From contig NZ_FNAE01000007.1 in NCBI RefSeq assembly GCF_900101755.1, positions 102,636 to 166,635 of the forward strand: a DNA stretch of 64,000 bases. Direction: 5' to 3'. This document shows positions 16,615 to 24,242 of this stretch, piece after piece. Source of the DNA: Ectopseudomonas alcaliphila (GTDB lineage Bacteria > Pseudomonadota > Gammaproteobacteria > Pseudomonadales > Pseudomonadaceae). Every line of letters begins with the position of its first letter. Position 1 is the first letter of the stretch. The translations under genes were made by a program, and so were the position numbers. The notes beneath the pieces are model-generated. The model worked only from the letters and a program-made list of their open reading frames with translations, was not told the DNA's origin and searched no databases.

Positions 16615-17067
16615 TCAGATGCGGCTACGGATTTTGCCGGTGCGTTTGGGGGCTTCGCTCGGTTCGCCCAGGTTCATCTTCGACAACACTCGCTTGGCGT
16701 TGGTGGCGCAATCGATATCGTCCGGTTTGCTTTCGATCTCGTCGATCAGCGCCAGCAGGTGCGCCTTGCTCTGCGCCAGGCGCTGCTGCAGCGCCTCGAT
16801 GTCTTTCACCTTGGCCTGCAGGGTATCGAGCAGCTTGCCGTGTTCCCACTGCGCCAGATCCTGTGGCAGCAGCGTGCGCAGTTCGTCCAGGCTGAAACCG
16901 GCTTGCTGGGCCGTGGTGATCAGGTTGAGCACCAGAACGGCTTCTTCCGGGTAGCTGCGATAGCCATTGGCCTGACGCTGCACCAGCTTGAGCAGACCGA
17001 TACTTTCGTAGAAACGAATGCGTGAGGCTGCAAGGCCCGTACGCTGCGCCAGTTCGCCGATCTTCAT
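16615..17067 (-). CDS. MerR-family transcriptional regulator
   Basis: This 150-residue protein has the MerR winged helix at the N terminus (MKIGELAQRTGLAASRIRFYESIGLL, then GYRSYPEEAVLVLNLI). A long coiled-coil helix follows (about 80-115, LLDTLQAKVKDIEALQQRLAQSKAHLLALI). The C-terminal tail has a single cysteine, in DDIDCATNAK, so it lacks the cysteine pairs of metal- or SoxR-type sensors. The inducer is more likely a small organic compound. It sits 150 bp upstream of the Old Yellow Enzyme gene, whose promoter has the matching 19-bp spacer. A related dyad lies upstream of its own gene, suggesting autoregulation. Confidence 0.9.
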   Translation of the reverse strand: MKIGELAQRTGLAASRIRFYESIGLLKLVQRQANGYRSYPEEAVLVLNLITTAQQAGFSLDELRTLLPQDLAQWEHGKLLDTLQAKVKDIEALQQRLAQSKAHLLALIDEIESKPDDIDCATNAKRVLSKMNLGEPSEAPKRTGKIRSRI

Positions 17068-17103
17068 CTACGTGTCTCACCGTGCCAGGAGCGTTCTGGG
17101 CTC

Positions 17104-17121
17104 AAGGTTAACTTTAACCTT
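17104..17121. promoter_or_regulatory. Palindromic operator upstream of merR-type gene
   Basis: AAGGTTAACTTTAACCTT is a dyad with perfect 8-bp arms and a 2-base centre, 37 bp upstream of the MerR start. It shares the ten bases TTAACTTTAA with the Old Yellow Enzyme promoter (16496-16505). It is probably the same regulator's binding site. The divergent solute-binding protein gene begins 105 bp to the right and could also be affected. Confidence 0.65.
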
Positions 17122-17225
17122 TGGCTTTAGCCATGAGGCTGCAACACTGCCATAGCGTCTATGCTTGCCGAGCCACCCTGATCAGAGTCGCCCTTGAACA
17201 GCATTCAGTCCCGCAGGTTGAGCCC

Positions 17226-17975
17226 GTGAAGCACTCGACACTTATCGCCGCGCTGCTTTGCCTGCTGTTTGGTGCGCTTGCCAGAGCCGAGACGTACCAG
17301 CTCGTCACCGAGGAGTGGGCGCCTTACAACTACAGTGAGGACGGCCGCATCACCGGTATGGCCACGGACGTGGTGCGGGCGATCATGGCGCTGACCGGTG
17401 ACGATTTCGAGATCAGGTTGAGACCGAGCATGCGTGCCACTCGCACGCTGCGTACCCAGCCCAGAACCATCATGTTCTCGATGTTCCGTACCCCTGAGCG
17501 CGAGCTGTTGTACAAATGGGTCGGGCCCATCGCGGAGGAGTCCATCTACCCTTATCAGTTGGCCACTGCCGTGCAGCCGATCAATACGCTCGAGCAATTG
17601 CTGCACGCTCCACGCATTACTACCCGGCACGCAGGGCTGGTGCCTACCATGCTGCAGTCGCTGGGTTTCAACAACCTCGACAAGAGCGCGACGGAGAGCC
17701 CGCAGCTCTATCGCATGTTGCTGGCCGGGCGTACCGAAATCATCATCGGCGACACCGACGCGGGAGTGGCTTACTACAGCCGCCAACTGGGCATAGCGCC
17801 TGGCACCTTGCGGCGAATTCCCATCGAGCTGTACCGCTCTTCGCTTTACATCGCCTTCAGTCTCGACAGCGACGACGCGCTTGTCGCCACCTGGGCCGCC
17901 GCTCTCGAACAACTGCGCACAACGGGCGAGTTGGAGCGTATGCAGAGCCGTTATCGACAACCCGCCAGACCGTAA
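17226..17975 (+). CDS. Periplasmic solute-binding protein, family 3-like
   Basis: This 249-residue protein has a signal peptide (MKHSTLIAALLCLLFGALARA) followed by the type II binding fold seen in amino-acid binding proteins (YQLVTEEWAPYNYSEDGRITGMATDVVRAIM). The frame is open to 17121, but GTG 17226 places the charged start and hydrophobic core of the signal peptide correctly; the ribosome site is weak. No permease or ATPase is adjacent, so it may be an orphan binding or sensing protein. A similar orphan is encoded at 37516. Confidence 0.75.
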   Translation: MKHSTLIAALLCLLFGALARAETYQLVTEEWAPYNYSEDGRITGMATDVVRAIMALTGDDFEIRLRPSMRATRTLRTQPRTIMFSMFRTPERELLYKWVGPIAEESIYPYQLATAVQPINTLEQLLHAPRITTRHAGLVPTMLQSLGFNNLDKSATESPQLYRMLLAGRTEIIIGDTDAGVAYYSRQLGIAPGTLRRIPIELYRSSLYIAFSLDSDDALVATWAAALEQLRTTGELERMQSRYRQPARP

Positions 17976-18351
17976 GCAGAGGGGAGGCGTGCGACGACGC
18001 GACAACTGCGGTGAAAGTAGCGAGGCGTATTGCCGGGATTTGTCCTAAGCTCGGAAACAGGAACACCTGTATCGAAAGAAGCCCGGCTGCCTGCCCACAG
18101 GCAGGCATACCGGGCCGTCACCGAAGGGTGCTGCCCAAGATTGAGAATTACCGGTGCCGAACGTTTCCTGGAAGCGTTCGGCACCGGCGGCTAGACCGGG
18201 TCGATGTGTTGTCGGTAATGGAGTGTGCCGGCAACTGACCGGGTTGGGGGACTCGATTGACAGGAGGCCAATGGAACGGGCCACGGCTCCGGTTCCTGCG
18301 TGCACCTGCAAGGTCCTTTGACGTCATCACACGTTCTCGGTAGGTGCCCTT
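17976..18351. other. 376-bp intergenic stretch with two hairpins
   Basis: No supportable gene was found. At 18081-18115 GCCCGG/CCGGGC and CCTGCC/GGCAGG form a nested stem that could end the upstream transcript. A much stronger palindrome follows at 18151-18187 (listed separately). The remainder before the chemoreceptor start shows no clear promoter hexamers by eye. Confidence 0.6.
18151..18187. repeat. Perfect 13-bp inverted repeat with palindromic centre
   Basis: CCGGTGCCGAACG (18151-18163) is exactly complementary to 18175-18187. The 11-base centre TTTCCTGGAAG is itself nearly palindromic. It could be a transcription terminator, a structured leader of the chemoreceptor gene 165 bp downstream, or a protein-binding site. 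Confidence 0.7.
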
Positions 18352-20007
18352 ATGCAATCTCGCTCCCCTCGCTTCTCCACTCGCGGCCTTCTCTACGCCA
18401 GTTATGGTTGCCTTCTGGTCCTGATGCTGCTGATCGCCGGCGTCTCTCTTTACAACCTGGCGGCCGCTGACCGGGAGTTCTCCGACTACATCAATGGTGT
18501 CGAGGCCCGCGCCCGCCTGGCCAGCCACGTCAGTGACACGGTCAAGGACAGAGCCATCGCCCTGCGTAACCTCGCCCTCAACGCCGAGCCGGCAGCGCGA
18601 GGGCAGCATCGGGCGGCCATCGCTGCTTACGAGAAGGATGTGGTCGACAGCCTGGCTGCGCTGCGCGATGCAATGCTCACGCAAAAGGATGTTTCGGCAA
18701 CGGGACGTGAGCTGCTCGCCCGCATCGAACAAGTCGAGGCGCGCTACAGCCCGGTGGCTCACACCATCGCCGAGCATCTGTTCAACGGTGAAGATGCGCA
18801 AGCCATGCGCATGGTCAGTGAGCAATGCACGCCGCTGCTCGAAGAGCTGACACGGGTGATCGACGAGTACCTGGTTCATACCACCGAGGTGGCCGATCAG
18901 CGCGTCGTTGACAACGAGGCCCAATACGAGCGGCAGCGTAATATTCTGGTGCTGATTACCGCGCTCAGTTTCGTACTCGCCGCCGTGCTCGGCCACATGA
19001 TCAGTCGCCATCTCCTGAAGGCGCTGGGCGCCGAGCCGAGCGATCTCAACCAGATCGCCCAGCGGGTGGCCGAAGGCGACCTGCGCAATATGGAAAGCGC
19101 CGTTAATTCTGCGGAAAACAGCGTGCTCGCCGCCCTGCAGCGTATGCAGCAGAACCTGCGCCAGGTTACCCAGGATATCGACAACACGTCGCGTACCGTG
19201 GCGCATTCCAGTCAGGAGCTTAGCGAGTCGAGTATGCACAACGCCGCCAGCGTGGCCAACGCCCAGCGTGAAGTGGAACAGATCGTTACTGCCGTGCATG
19301 AAATGGCCGCAACGGTGCAGGACGTGGCGCGCAGTGCGGAATCCGCAGCCCAGGCCGCCAGCGAAGCGGACGAAGCCGCCCTGCAAAGCCAGCGCAAGGC
19401 CGGCCATGCGGTGAGCCTGATCGGTGAACTGGCCAAAGTGATCGATAACTCCAGCGAAGCCATGGGGCGCCTGAAAGCCGAGAGCAGCAACATCGGTAGT
19501 GTCCTCGACGTCATCAAGTCGGTAGCTGATCAGACCAACCTGCTGGCACTCAACGCTGCTATTGAAGCGGCCCGAGCTGGTGAGGCCGGACGTGGCTTTG
19601 CCGTGGTGGCGGACGAAGTTCGCAGCTTGGCCAGGCGTACTCAGGAAGCCACCACCGAAATTGAGGGGCTGATCGCCAGCCTGCAGAGAATTGCTGACGA
19701 GACTTCGTCTTACATGCAGCGCTGCCAGGGCTCCAGTGAGCAGTCGGTCTCCGGTGTGTCCGAGGCGGGAGAGGCAGTGGCGCGGATCGTCGCCATGATT
19801 GAGCGCATCAACGGTATGAACCAGCAAATCGCTACCGCTTCGGAACAACAGAGTGCGGTGGCCGAACAGATCAGCCGCGGCATCATCTCGGTTCGCGACA
19901 GCACGGAGCAGTCGGCCTCCGCTTTCCAGAGCACACAGCAGGAGAGCGAAAACCTGGCTCGCACTAGCGAGGCACTGCGCGAAAACATCTCGCGTTTTCG
20001 TCTGTAG
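18352..20007 (+). CDS. Methyl-accepting chemotaxis protein with periplasmic four-helix-bundle sensor
   Basis: This 551-residue transmembrane receptor has TM1 at about 13-35 (LLYASYGCLLVLMLLIAGVSLYNL) and a helical periplasmic domain to about 195 with no PAS or Cache fold, so a four-helix bundle is likely. TM2 (NILVLITALSFVLAAVLGHMI) is followed by a HAMP domain (RHLLKALGAEPSDLNQIAQRVAEGDL). The cytoplasmic signalling hairpin has the invariant tip DQTNLLALNAAIEAARAGEAGRGFAVVADEVRSLA split around residue 400. The C terminus lacks the NWETF-type pentapeptide for CheR docking. The ligand is unknown. It probably has its own promoter, given the 376-bp gap upstream. Confidence 0.93.
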   Translation: MQSRSPRFSTRGLLYASYGCLLVLMLLIAGVSLYNLAAADREFSDYINGVEARARLASHVSDTVKDRAIALRNLALNAEPAARGQHRAAIAAYEKDVVDSLAALRDAMLTQKDVSATGRELLARIEQVEARYSPVAHTIAEHLFNGEDAQAMRMVSEQCTPLLEELTRVIDEYLVHTTEVADQRVVDNEAQYERQRNILVLITALSFVLAAVLGHMISRHLLKALGAEPSDLNQIAQRVAEGDLRNMESAVNSAENSVLAALQRMQQNLRQVTQDIDNTSRTVAHSSQELSESSMHNAASVANAQREVEQIVTAVHEMAATVQDVARSAESAAQAASEADEAALQSQRKAGHAVSLIGELAKVIDNSSEAMGRLKAESSNIGSVLDVIKSVADQTNLLALNAAIEAARAGEAGRGFAVVADEVRSLARRTQEATTEIEGLIASLQRIADETSSYMQRCQGSSEQSVSGVSEAGEAVARIVAMIERINGMNQQIATASEQQSAVAEQISRGIISVRDSTEQSASAFQSTQQESENLARTSEALRENISRFRL

Positions 20008-20399
20008 GGAGACGCCTGGCGTCCTGCACAGGACGCCCGTCGACAAGGAGCATGTCATTGCTTCTCGCGTGGCCGAGACGGCTAACGCGTGCTGTCGATT
20101 CTCAATGAACAGCTCTCAACCAAGGTCCCGAAAGTGGCGCTGCGTCAGATCGAGGTGCGTCGTCTGATGCTCGGTGAAGACGCATCGGCGAGCCGTGCGG
20201 TATTCGTTGTGGGCTACCAGAGCGTTTCGTAGTTCAGTCGTGAGCATTGCCGCCTGTACTGCCCGGCCAGGGAGGCGGCCTGCCAGGGGATGTACAAGCA
20301 GTCCCATAAGCTTTGCCGACAGCCCGTACTCAGACTGAATACAATGGGCGCCTGATCATTCCGGGCCATGAACATGGCTGCAGCGAACAAGGACACCCA
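20008..20399. other. 392-bp stretch without a convincing gene
   Basis: A 9-bp-armed palindrome (20018-20037, GGCGTCCTG then CA then CAGGACGCC) follows the chemoreceptor stop and may be its terminator. Between about 20092 and 20232 a frame reads LSILNEQLSTKVPKVALRQ and continues to a TAG, but it has no start or ribosome site. It might be the decayed end of a gene or chance. Confidence 0.4.
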
Positions 20400-20885
20400 A
20401 TGCCTTCCCCCGACAAACAGAAGAAGCGCGCCCAGCGTGCCAAGACCAAGGCCAAGCAGAACCGCATGGGTAAGCCCAAGCCTCAGGCCAATGTCGTCCA
20501 TCCGATTCTGGCCAACCCGCTGGTCAACGAGCCGTTCGATGATGTCGAGCTCGACTTGAGCACCTTCGATTTCAAGGACATCGAAGAAAACGGTTTCGAC
20601 CCGGCGCATTTCGACGACTTGTTCCAGGCGATGAAGGCTGGGGAGAGCATCAGTCTGCTCGCCATGTGCCTGATATTCCTGCAGTACCCGGTACTGGAAC
20701 TGGTGGTCGCCGAGGAGTCGGAAGACGCTGCCACCGATTTCATGATGGGCTTGCTGATCGTCTATCGCGCCATCTTCCACGAGGAAGACGAAGACGCCGC
20801 CGTGGCCTGGATCGGCAGCGACGCCTTCCAGAACGCCTATAACGAAGCGTCGCTGATCCTGCAGAAGAAGAACGCCCACGCCTGA
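20400..20885 (+). CDS. Hypothetical protein with lysine-rich N terminus
   Basis: This 161-residue soluble protein has no recognised function. The first 30 residues are strongly basic (SPDKQKKRAQRAKTKAKQNR). They are followed by an acidic body (FDDVELDLSTFDFKDIEENG) with hydrophobic helices LLAMCLIFLQYPVLELVV and DFMMGLLIVYRAIF. ATG 20400 is chosen because AAGGA is six bases before it, although the frame is open from 20313. The charge asymmetry suggests nucleic-acid or ribosome contact through the N terminus, which is inference. It is convergent with the VOC protein gene, 13 bp away. Confidence 0.75.
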   Translation: MPSPDKQKKRAQRAKTKAKQNRMGKPKPQANVVHPILANPLVNEPFDDVELDLSTFDFKDIEENGFDPAHFDDLFQAMKAGESISLLAMCLIFLQYPVLELVVAEESEDAATDFMMGLLIVYRAIFHEEDEDAAVAWIGSDAFQNAYNEASLILQKKNAHA

Positions 20886-20898
20886 TCCGCCACGCCTA

Positions 20899-21378
20899 TC
20901 AGCCCTTGAGCGCCGCCTCTATCCTGGCGATATCGATCTTGCTCATGGTCATCATCGCCTCGAAGGCGCGCTTGGCCGCAGCGCGGTCGGGGCTGGTGAT
21001 GGCGGCGCTGAGGATGCGCGGGGTGATCTGCCAGGAAATGCCCCATTTGTCCTTGCACCAGCCGCATTCACTGGCCTGGCCGCCGTGGTCGATGATCGCG
21101 TGCCACAGGCGGTCCGTCTCGGCCTGGTCGTCGGTGGCGACCTGGAAGGAGAACGCCTCGTTGTGTTGAAACGCCGGGCCGCCATTGAGGCCCAGGCAGG
21201 GGATGCCCATCACGTTGAATTCCACCGTCAGCACATCGCCCTGCTGGCCGCTGGGATAGTCGCCGGGCGCGTGGTGTACCGCCAGCACGGCGCTGTCGGG
21301 AAAGGTCTCTGCATAGAAAGTCGCAGCCTCCAGCGCGTCGCGGTCGTACCAGAGGCAGATGGTGTTCTTGCTGGACAT
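20899..21378 (-). CDS. VOC-superfamily protein, PhnB-like
   Basis: This 159-residue protein belongs to the glyoxalase/vicinal-oxygen-chelate fold, in the PhnB/3-demethylubiquinone-methyltransferase-like group. It opens with TICLWYDRDALEAATFYAETFPDSAV, has VEFNVMGIPCLGLNGGPAF, and contains the ASECGWCKDKWGISWQITPR segment typical of that group. AGGAG lies before ATG 21378. The chemistry of this group is largely unassigned; some members are small-molecule binding or resistance proteins. It is a single-gene unit. Confidence 0.85.
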   Translation of the reverse strand: MSSKNTICLWYDRDALEAATFYAETFPDSAVLAVHHAPGDYPSGQQGDVLTVEFNVMGIPCLGLNGGPAFQHNEAFSFQVATDDQAETDRLWHAIIDHGGQASECGWCKDKWGISWQITPRILSAAITSPDRAAAKRAFEAMMTMSKIDIARIEAALKG

Positions 21379-21457
21379 CCTGAGTCTCCTACCTTGGGTT
21401 GAAACTCAGGAGTCTAGACGGGGAGTGATGGGCCGGCTTGTTTTTGCCTGATCGCCC

Positions 21458-22258
21458 TTAAGGCTGCGTCTCTCTCATCCAGAACGTGGAGAACTGATCG
21501 AACGGATAGTGCTTGCCGTCGTAGCGGAGGGTCGTGCTGACCTTGCGTAGCACAGGTTCCTGCCGGCCAGCACGAACATGAGCGGTCACCACCAGGTCGG
21601 CGTAGCCATGGGCTTGCTTTGGCCCAAGGCCCAGCGTGAGGTTGGCCTGCTCCGATTGGAAGTCGCTGTCCATCACACAGGACGTGCCCTTTACCGTCGT
21701 CCACGCGTAAAGATAGGTGGAAAACACCGGTCTTAGCCGAGGCCCCTCCGGCACCACCAGCGTCAGCAGCTCGTTGAAGCCGGCATCCGGACAGCTCGCG
21801 CCGCGAGCGACACTGCGCACCAGCACGCCGAAGGCGCGAACGTCTGGCGCAAGGTGATAGCGCGCGGTATCCAGCCACAGGCTGCCTGCATCAATTTCCA
21901 GTGCGGCATCTTCCCCAAGGTAGTCGTCATAGCGTTCACGCAATTGCCCGCTCTGCGTGTCCACCTTCGCCACCAGCCACTTGAGGTCGCGTTCGCCCGC
22001 AGGCGTGGTGTCCCCAGCATCACGGTAAGCCAGGGTCACCACGGACAGCGTCGGATCATCCGGCCAGGGCTTGCAGGCAGCCGCCACCAATGACTCATCG
22101 CCGCGTTCGTGAGGGAGAGTCCAATCTTGCTGCCCCAACTGGGCGGCCAGTGAAGCCAGCAAGGCGTCGTCGCAAGGCTGTGGCTGGCGCGTATCGGCAT
22201 GAGCGAGGGGGAGCAGGCAGAGCGCCAAGGCGGGGAAGATGCGATGGAAACGATCCAT
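21458..22258 (-). CDS. Hypothetical secreted protein
   Basis: This 266-residue protein has a clear signal peptide (MDRFHRIFPALALCLLPLAHA) and AAGGAA before the start. The mature part has four cysteines (QPCDD, AACKPW, GASCPD, TSCVMD) consistent with two periplasmic disulfides. It has no recognised domain; the second half is beta-rich (LYAWTTVKGTSCVMDSDF). It stands alone between the VOC gene and a ModA-like gene, with an 18-bp palindrome about 100 bp upstream of its start. Confidence 0.7.
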   Translation of the reverse strand: MDRFHRIFPALALCLLPLAHADTRQPQPCDDALLASLAAQLGQQDWTLPHERGDESLVAAACKPWPDDPTLSVVTLAYRDAGDTTPAGERDLKWLVAKVDTQSGQLRERYDDYLGEDAALEIDAGSLWLDTARYHLAPDVRAFGVLVRSVARGASCPDAGFNELLTLVVPEGPRLRPVFSTYLYAWTTVKGTSCVMDSDFQSEQANLTLGLGPKQAHGYADLVVTAHVRAGRQEPVLRKVSTTLRYDGKHYPFDQFSTFWMRETQP

Positions 22259-22351
22259 GTGGGTGATTCCTTGTTCGGCGCGATTTATCGGAGCGGAAAC
22301 CGGAGAGTAGGGGGGCGTGACTTTACGCTGAAAGAACGGGAAGGGCTCTGT

Positions 22352-22369
22352 TGAATAGCCGGCTATTCA
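22352..22369. repeat. 18-bp perfect palindrome
   Basis: TGAATAGCCGGCTATTCA reads identically on both strands. It lies between the ModA-like gene's stop (22448) and the start of the secreted hypothetical gene (22258). It may be an operator for the latter or part of a terminator. Confidence 0.6.
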
Positions 22370-22447
22370 GGAGTTGCTGCTATCGGCCAAAAAGCAGACG
22401 TCCATTCTGGGTTGTTAATAAATGATGATCGCTGACTATCGCCAGAG

Positions 22448-23281
22448 TTAATGGTTTGGAGTCCTCAAAAAAGGCGTAACAGATGCAATCTGCGACCTAA
22501 TCGGACTGAACCCGAACTCATCCAGTGACTGCGCTGCTAGGGGGCTTTGCAGAAACCGGATTAAAGCCTCTGCGTCCTCGGCTCGCTGTGCATTGGCGGC
22601 CACTGCTGCAGCGATGATGTTCACACGCTGGACCTCATCCGGCAGCGGCCCGAGGATTTCGATCCCCGAAACCGCCAGCAACTCGCTCATTTGCTGCAAA
22701 CCGACCTCCGCCTTGCCGTTCTGCAGCGCGTGGCCAACCAGTGAGGGGGCTTCGATCACCACCGTCTTCGCCTGCAGCTGTTCAGCGATGCCCATCTTAG
22801 GAAACAGTGAATTGACTGCATAAACGCCACTAACTCCGCTGGAAACCGCGACAGACTTTGCCGTCAGCAACGTACGCCGCAGCCCTTCGATGGTGGCGAT
22901 ATCCGGCCTGGGAGCACCGGTCCGTACCGCCAGACCCAAGTGTGAGGTAGCCAGGTCTTGCAGCGTTTCTGGGCGCGCATGACCTTGTTCGATCTGCTCA
23001 TCCAGGGCTTCGCGGATCATCACGACTAGATCGGCCTTCTCTCCGTTTCTGAGGCGCACAGGCAGCGCATCGCGAGCATTTCCATAAGAGGCACCCCAGG
23101 AGAAGACCAATCGATCACCGCTCACCGCTTCAAACTCGGGTCCAATTTTCTCGAAGAGCGGCTTTAGTGCCGTGGAGGCCAATACGTGCAAGTCCGCAGC
23201 GCTGGCGCTGCCTGCCGCACATAGTAGTGCGAAGGTTCCGACGGCCACCATCGACTGTAAAATACGCCTGATTCCTTGCAT
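22448..23281 (-). CDS. ModA-like periplasmic binding protein
   Basis: This 277-residue protein has a signal peptide ending SASA and then DLHVLASTALKPLFEKIGPEFEAVSG, the start of the molybdate/sulfate-type binding fold. VFSWGASYGNARDALPVRLRNGEKADLVV and VGLQQMSELLAVSGIEILGPLPDEVQ follow the ModA pattern. No modB or modC gene is adjacent, so the ligand may not be molybdate. It starts 14 bp after the DJ-1/PfpI gene, with AGGAG placed in the gap, so the two form an operon opposite a LysR gene. Confidence 0.8.
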   Translation of the reverse strand: MQGIRRILQSMVAVGTFALLCAAGSASAADLHVLASTALKPLFEKIGPEFEAVSGDRLVFSWGASYGNARDALPVRLRNGEKADLVVMIREALDEQIEQGHARPETLQDLATSHLGLAVRTGAPRPDIATIEGLRRTLLTAKSVAVSSGVSGVYAVNSLFPKMGIAEQLQAKTVVIEAPSLVGHALQNGKAEVGLQQMSELLAVSGIEILGPLPDEVQRVNIIAAAVAANAQRAEDAEALIRFLQSPLAAQSLDEFGFSPIRSQIASVTPFLRTPNH

Positions 23282-23295
23282 CTACAGGATCTCCT

Positions 23296-24066
23296 TCACT
23301 CGACTTTGGCTTGCAGCGCTTTGATCAGCGCCTCGCCGAGCGCTTTCGCGGATGCGGGATTCTGGCCGGTAATCAGTTGCCCATCTACCACCACAAGGCT
23401 TTCGAAAATCGGGGCTTCTTCGAATGTTGCGCCGGCCTTTTTCAACGCGTCTTCAAGCTCGAAAGGTACGATCGTGTCGTACTGACGCGCGATTTCTTCC
23501 TCGGCAGTGAAGCCGGTGAGGCGGCGACCTTCGATCAGGTTGCGGCCATTGCTGAGTTTTACATCGAGAAGCCCGGCCGGGCCGTGGCAGACCGCACTGA
23601 CGACGCCATTGTTCTCATAGATGGTGCGCACGATGTCGCTGAGCTCAGGATTGTTGACGAAGTCCCACATGGGGCCATGACCGCCTACCAGCAAAACCGC
23701 GCCGTACCTGGATGGATCGACGTTGGACAGTTTGAGGGTACTGCCCAACTTGTTGCGGTGCTGTGGGTTGGTCCAGAACTTCAGGCTCGCTTCATCCTTC
23801 AGGTCGAAACCATCGAAAGGTGCCAATCCGCCCTTGGGGCTGGCCAAGTCGAAGTCGACACCGGCCTCGTCGAACACTTCGACCGGATGGGTGAGCTCGG
23901 GAAACCAGAATCCCCCGACCAGCTTCTCGGTTTTCTTGTCCAGGCTCGATACAACGATCAAGACCTTTTCGCTTGTCAGGTTCTGTTCGGCGAACGCTGT
24001 CGAGGGGCCGGCCGTGAGTGCGAAAAGCACAGCGGAAAAACCTATGATTCGCTTGGTAAAAGACAT
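23296..24066 (-). CDS. Secreted DJ-1/PfpI-family protein (Hsp31-like)
   Basis: The protein has 256 residues from ATG 24066, which is preceded by GGAAG; the open frame extends to 24114. A signal peptide is likely (1-26, ending AFA). The body is a class I glutamine amidotransferase-like fold with the Hsp31/glyoxalase III type catalytic set: E57 in FWFPELTHP, and the nucleophile C160 with H161 in SAVCHGPAGLL. GGHGPMWDF is also conserved. Family members act as deglycases, methylglyoxal-converting enzymes or chaperones, usually in the cytoplasm. Export to the periplasm would be unusual. It is divergent from a LysR regulator that probably controls it. Confidence 0.85.
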   Translation of the reverse strand: MSFTKRIIGFSAVLFALTAGPSTAFAEQNLTSEKVLIVVSSLDKKTEKLVGGFWFPELTHPVEVFDEAGVDFDLASPKGGLAPFDGFDLKDEASLKFWTNPQHRNKLGSTLKLSNVDPSRYGAVLLVGGHGPMWDFVNNPELSDIVRTIYENNGVVSAVCHGPAGLLDVKLSNGRNLIEGRRLTGFTAEEEIARQYDTIVPFELEDALKKAGATFEEAPIFESLVVVDGQLITGQNPASAKALGEALIKALQAKVE

Positions 24067-24242
24067 GTCACTTCCTTCGGTGATGAACGATAGGGCGAAC
24101 TCTAGCCGCGCCACCGGGAGCGAAAAACGGGCCTAAGGCGAATGTACTATTTAGAGAAAGAACCTAATAAGGTGAAATTAAATCGAAGTAACCGGGTAAT
24201 CTAATGACTTATTACATGAGCTAAAACGGCAAGGGGACGAGC
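24067..24242. promoter_or_regulatory. AT-rich divergent promoter region, LysR target candidate
   Basis: The 176 bp between the DJ-1/PfpI gene and the LysR gene drop sharply in GC (for example 24139-24195). This is the usual position for a LysR regulator's shared operator. Specific boxes were not fixed. Confidence 0.45.

Noticed and set aside
18148..20058. 636-codon open frame antisense to the chemoreceptor gene
   Set aside because: The plus strand encodes a complete MCP with all conserved motifs; the antisense product matches nothing and has no ribosome site.
20092..20232. Possible decayed gene end reading LSILNEQLSTKVPKVALRQ
   Set aside because: Without a start or a recognisable relative it cannot be told from chance; kept only as a note in the gap entry.
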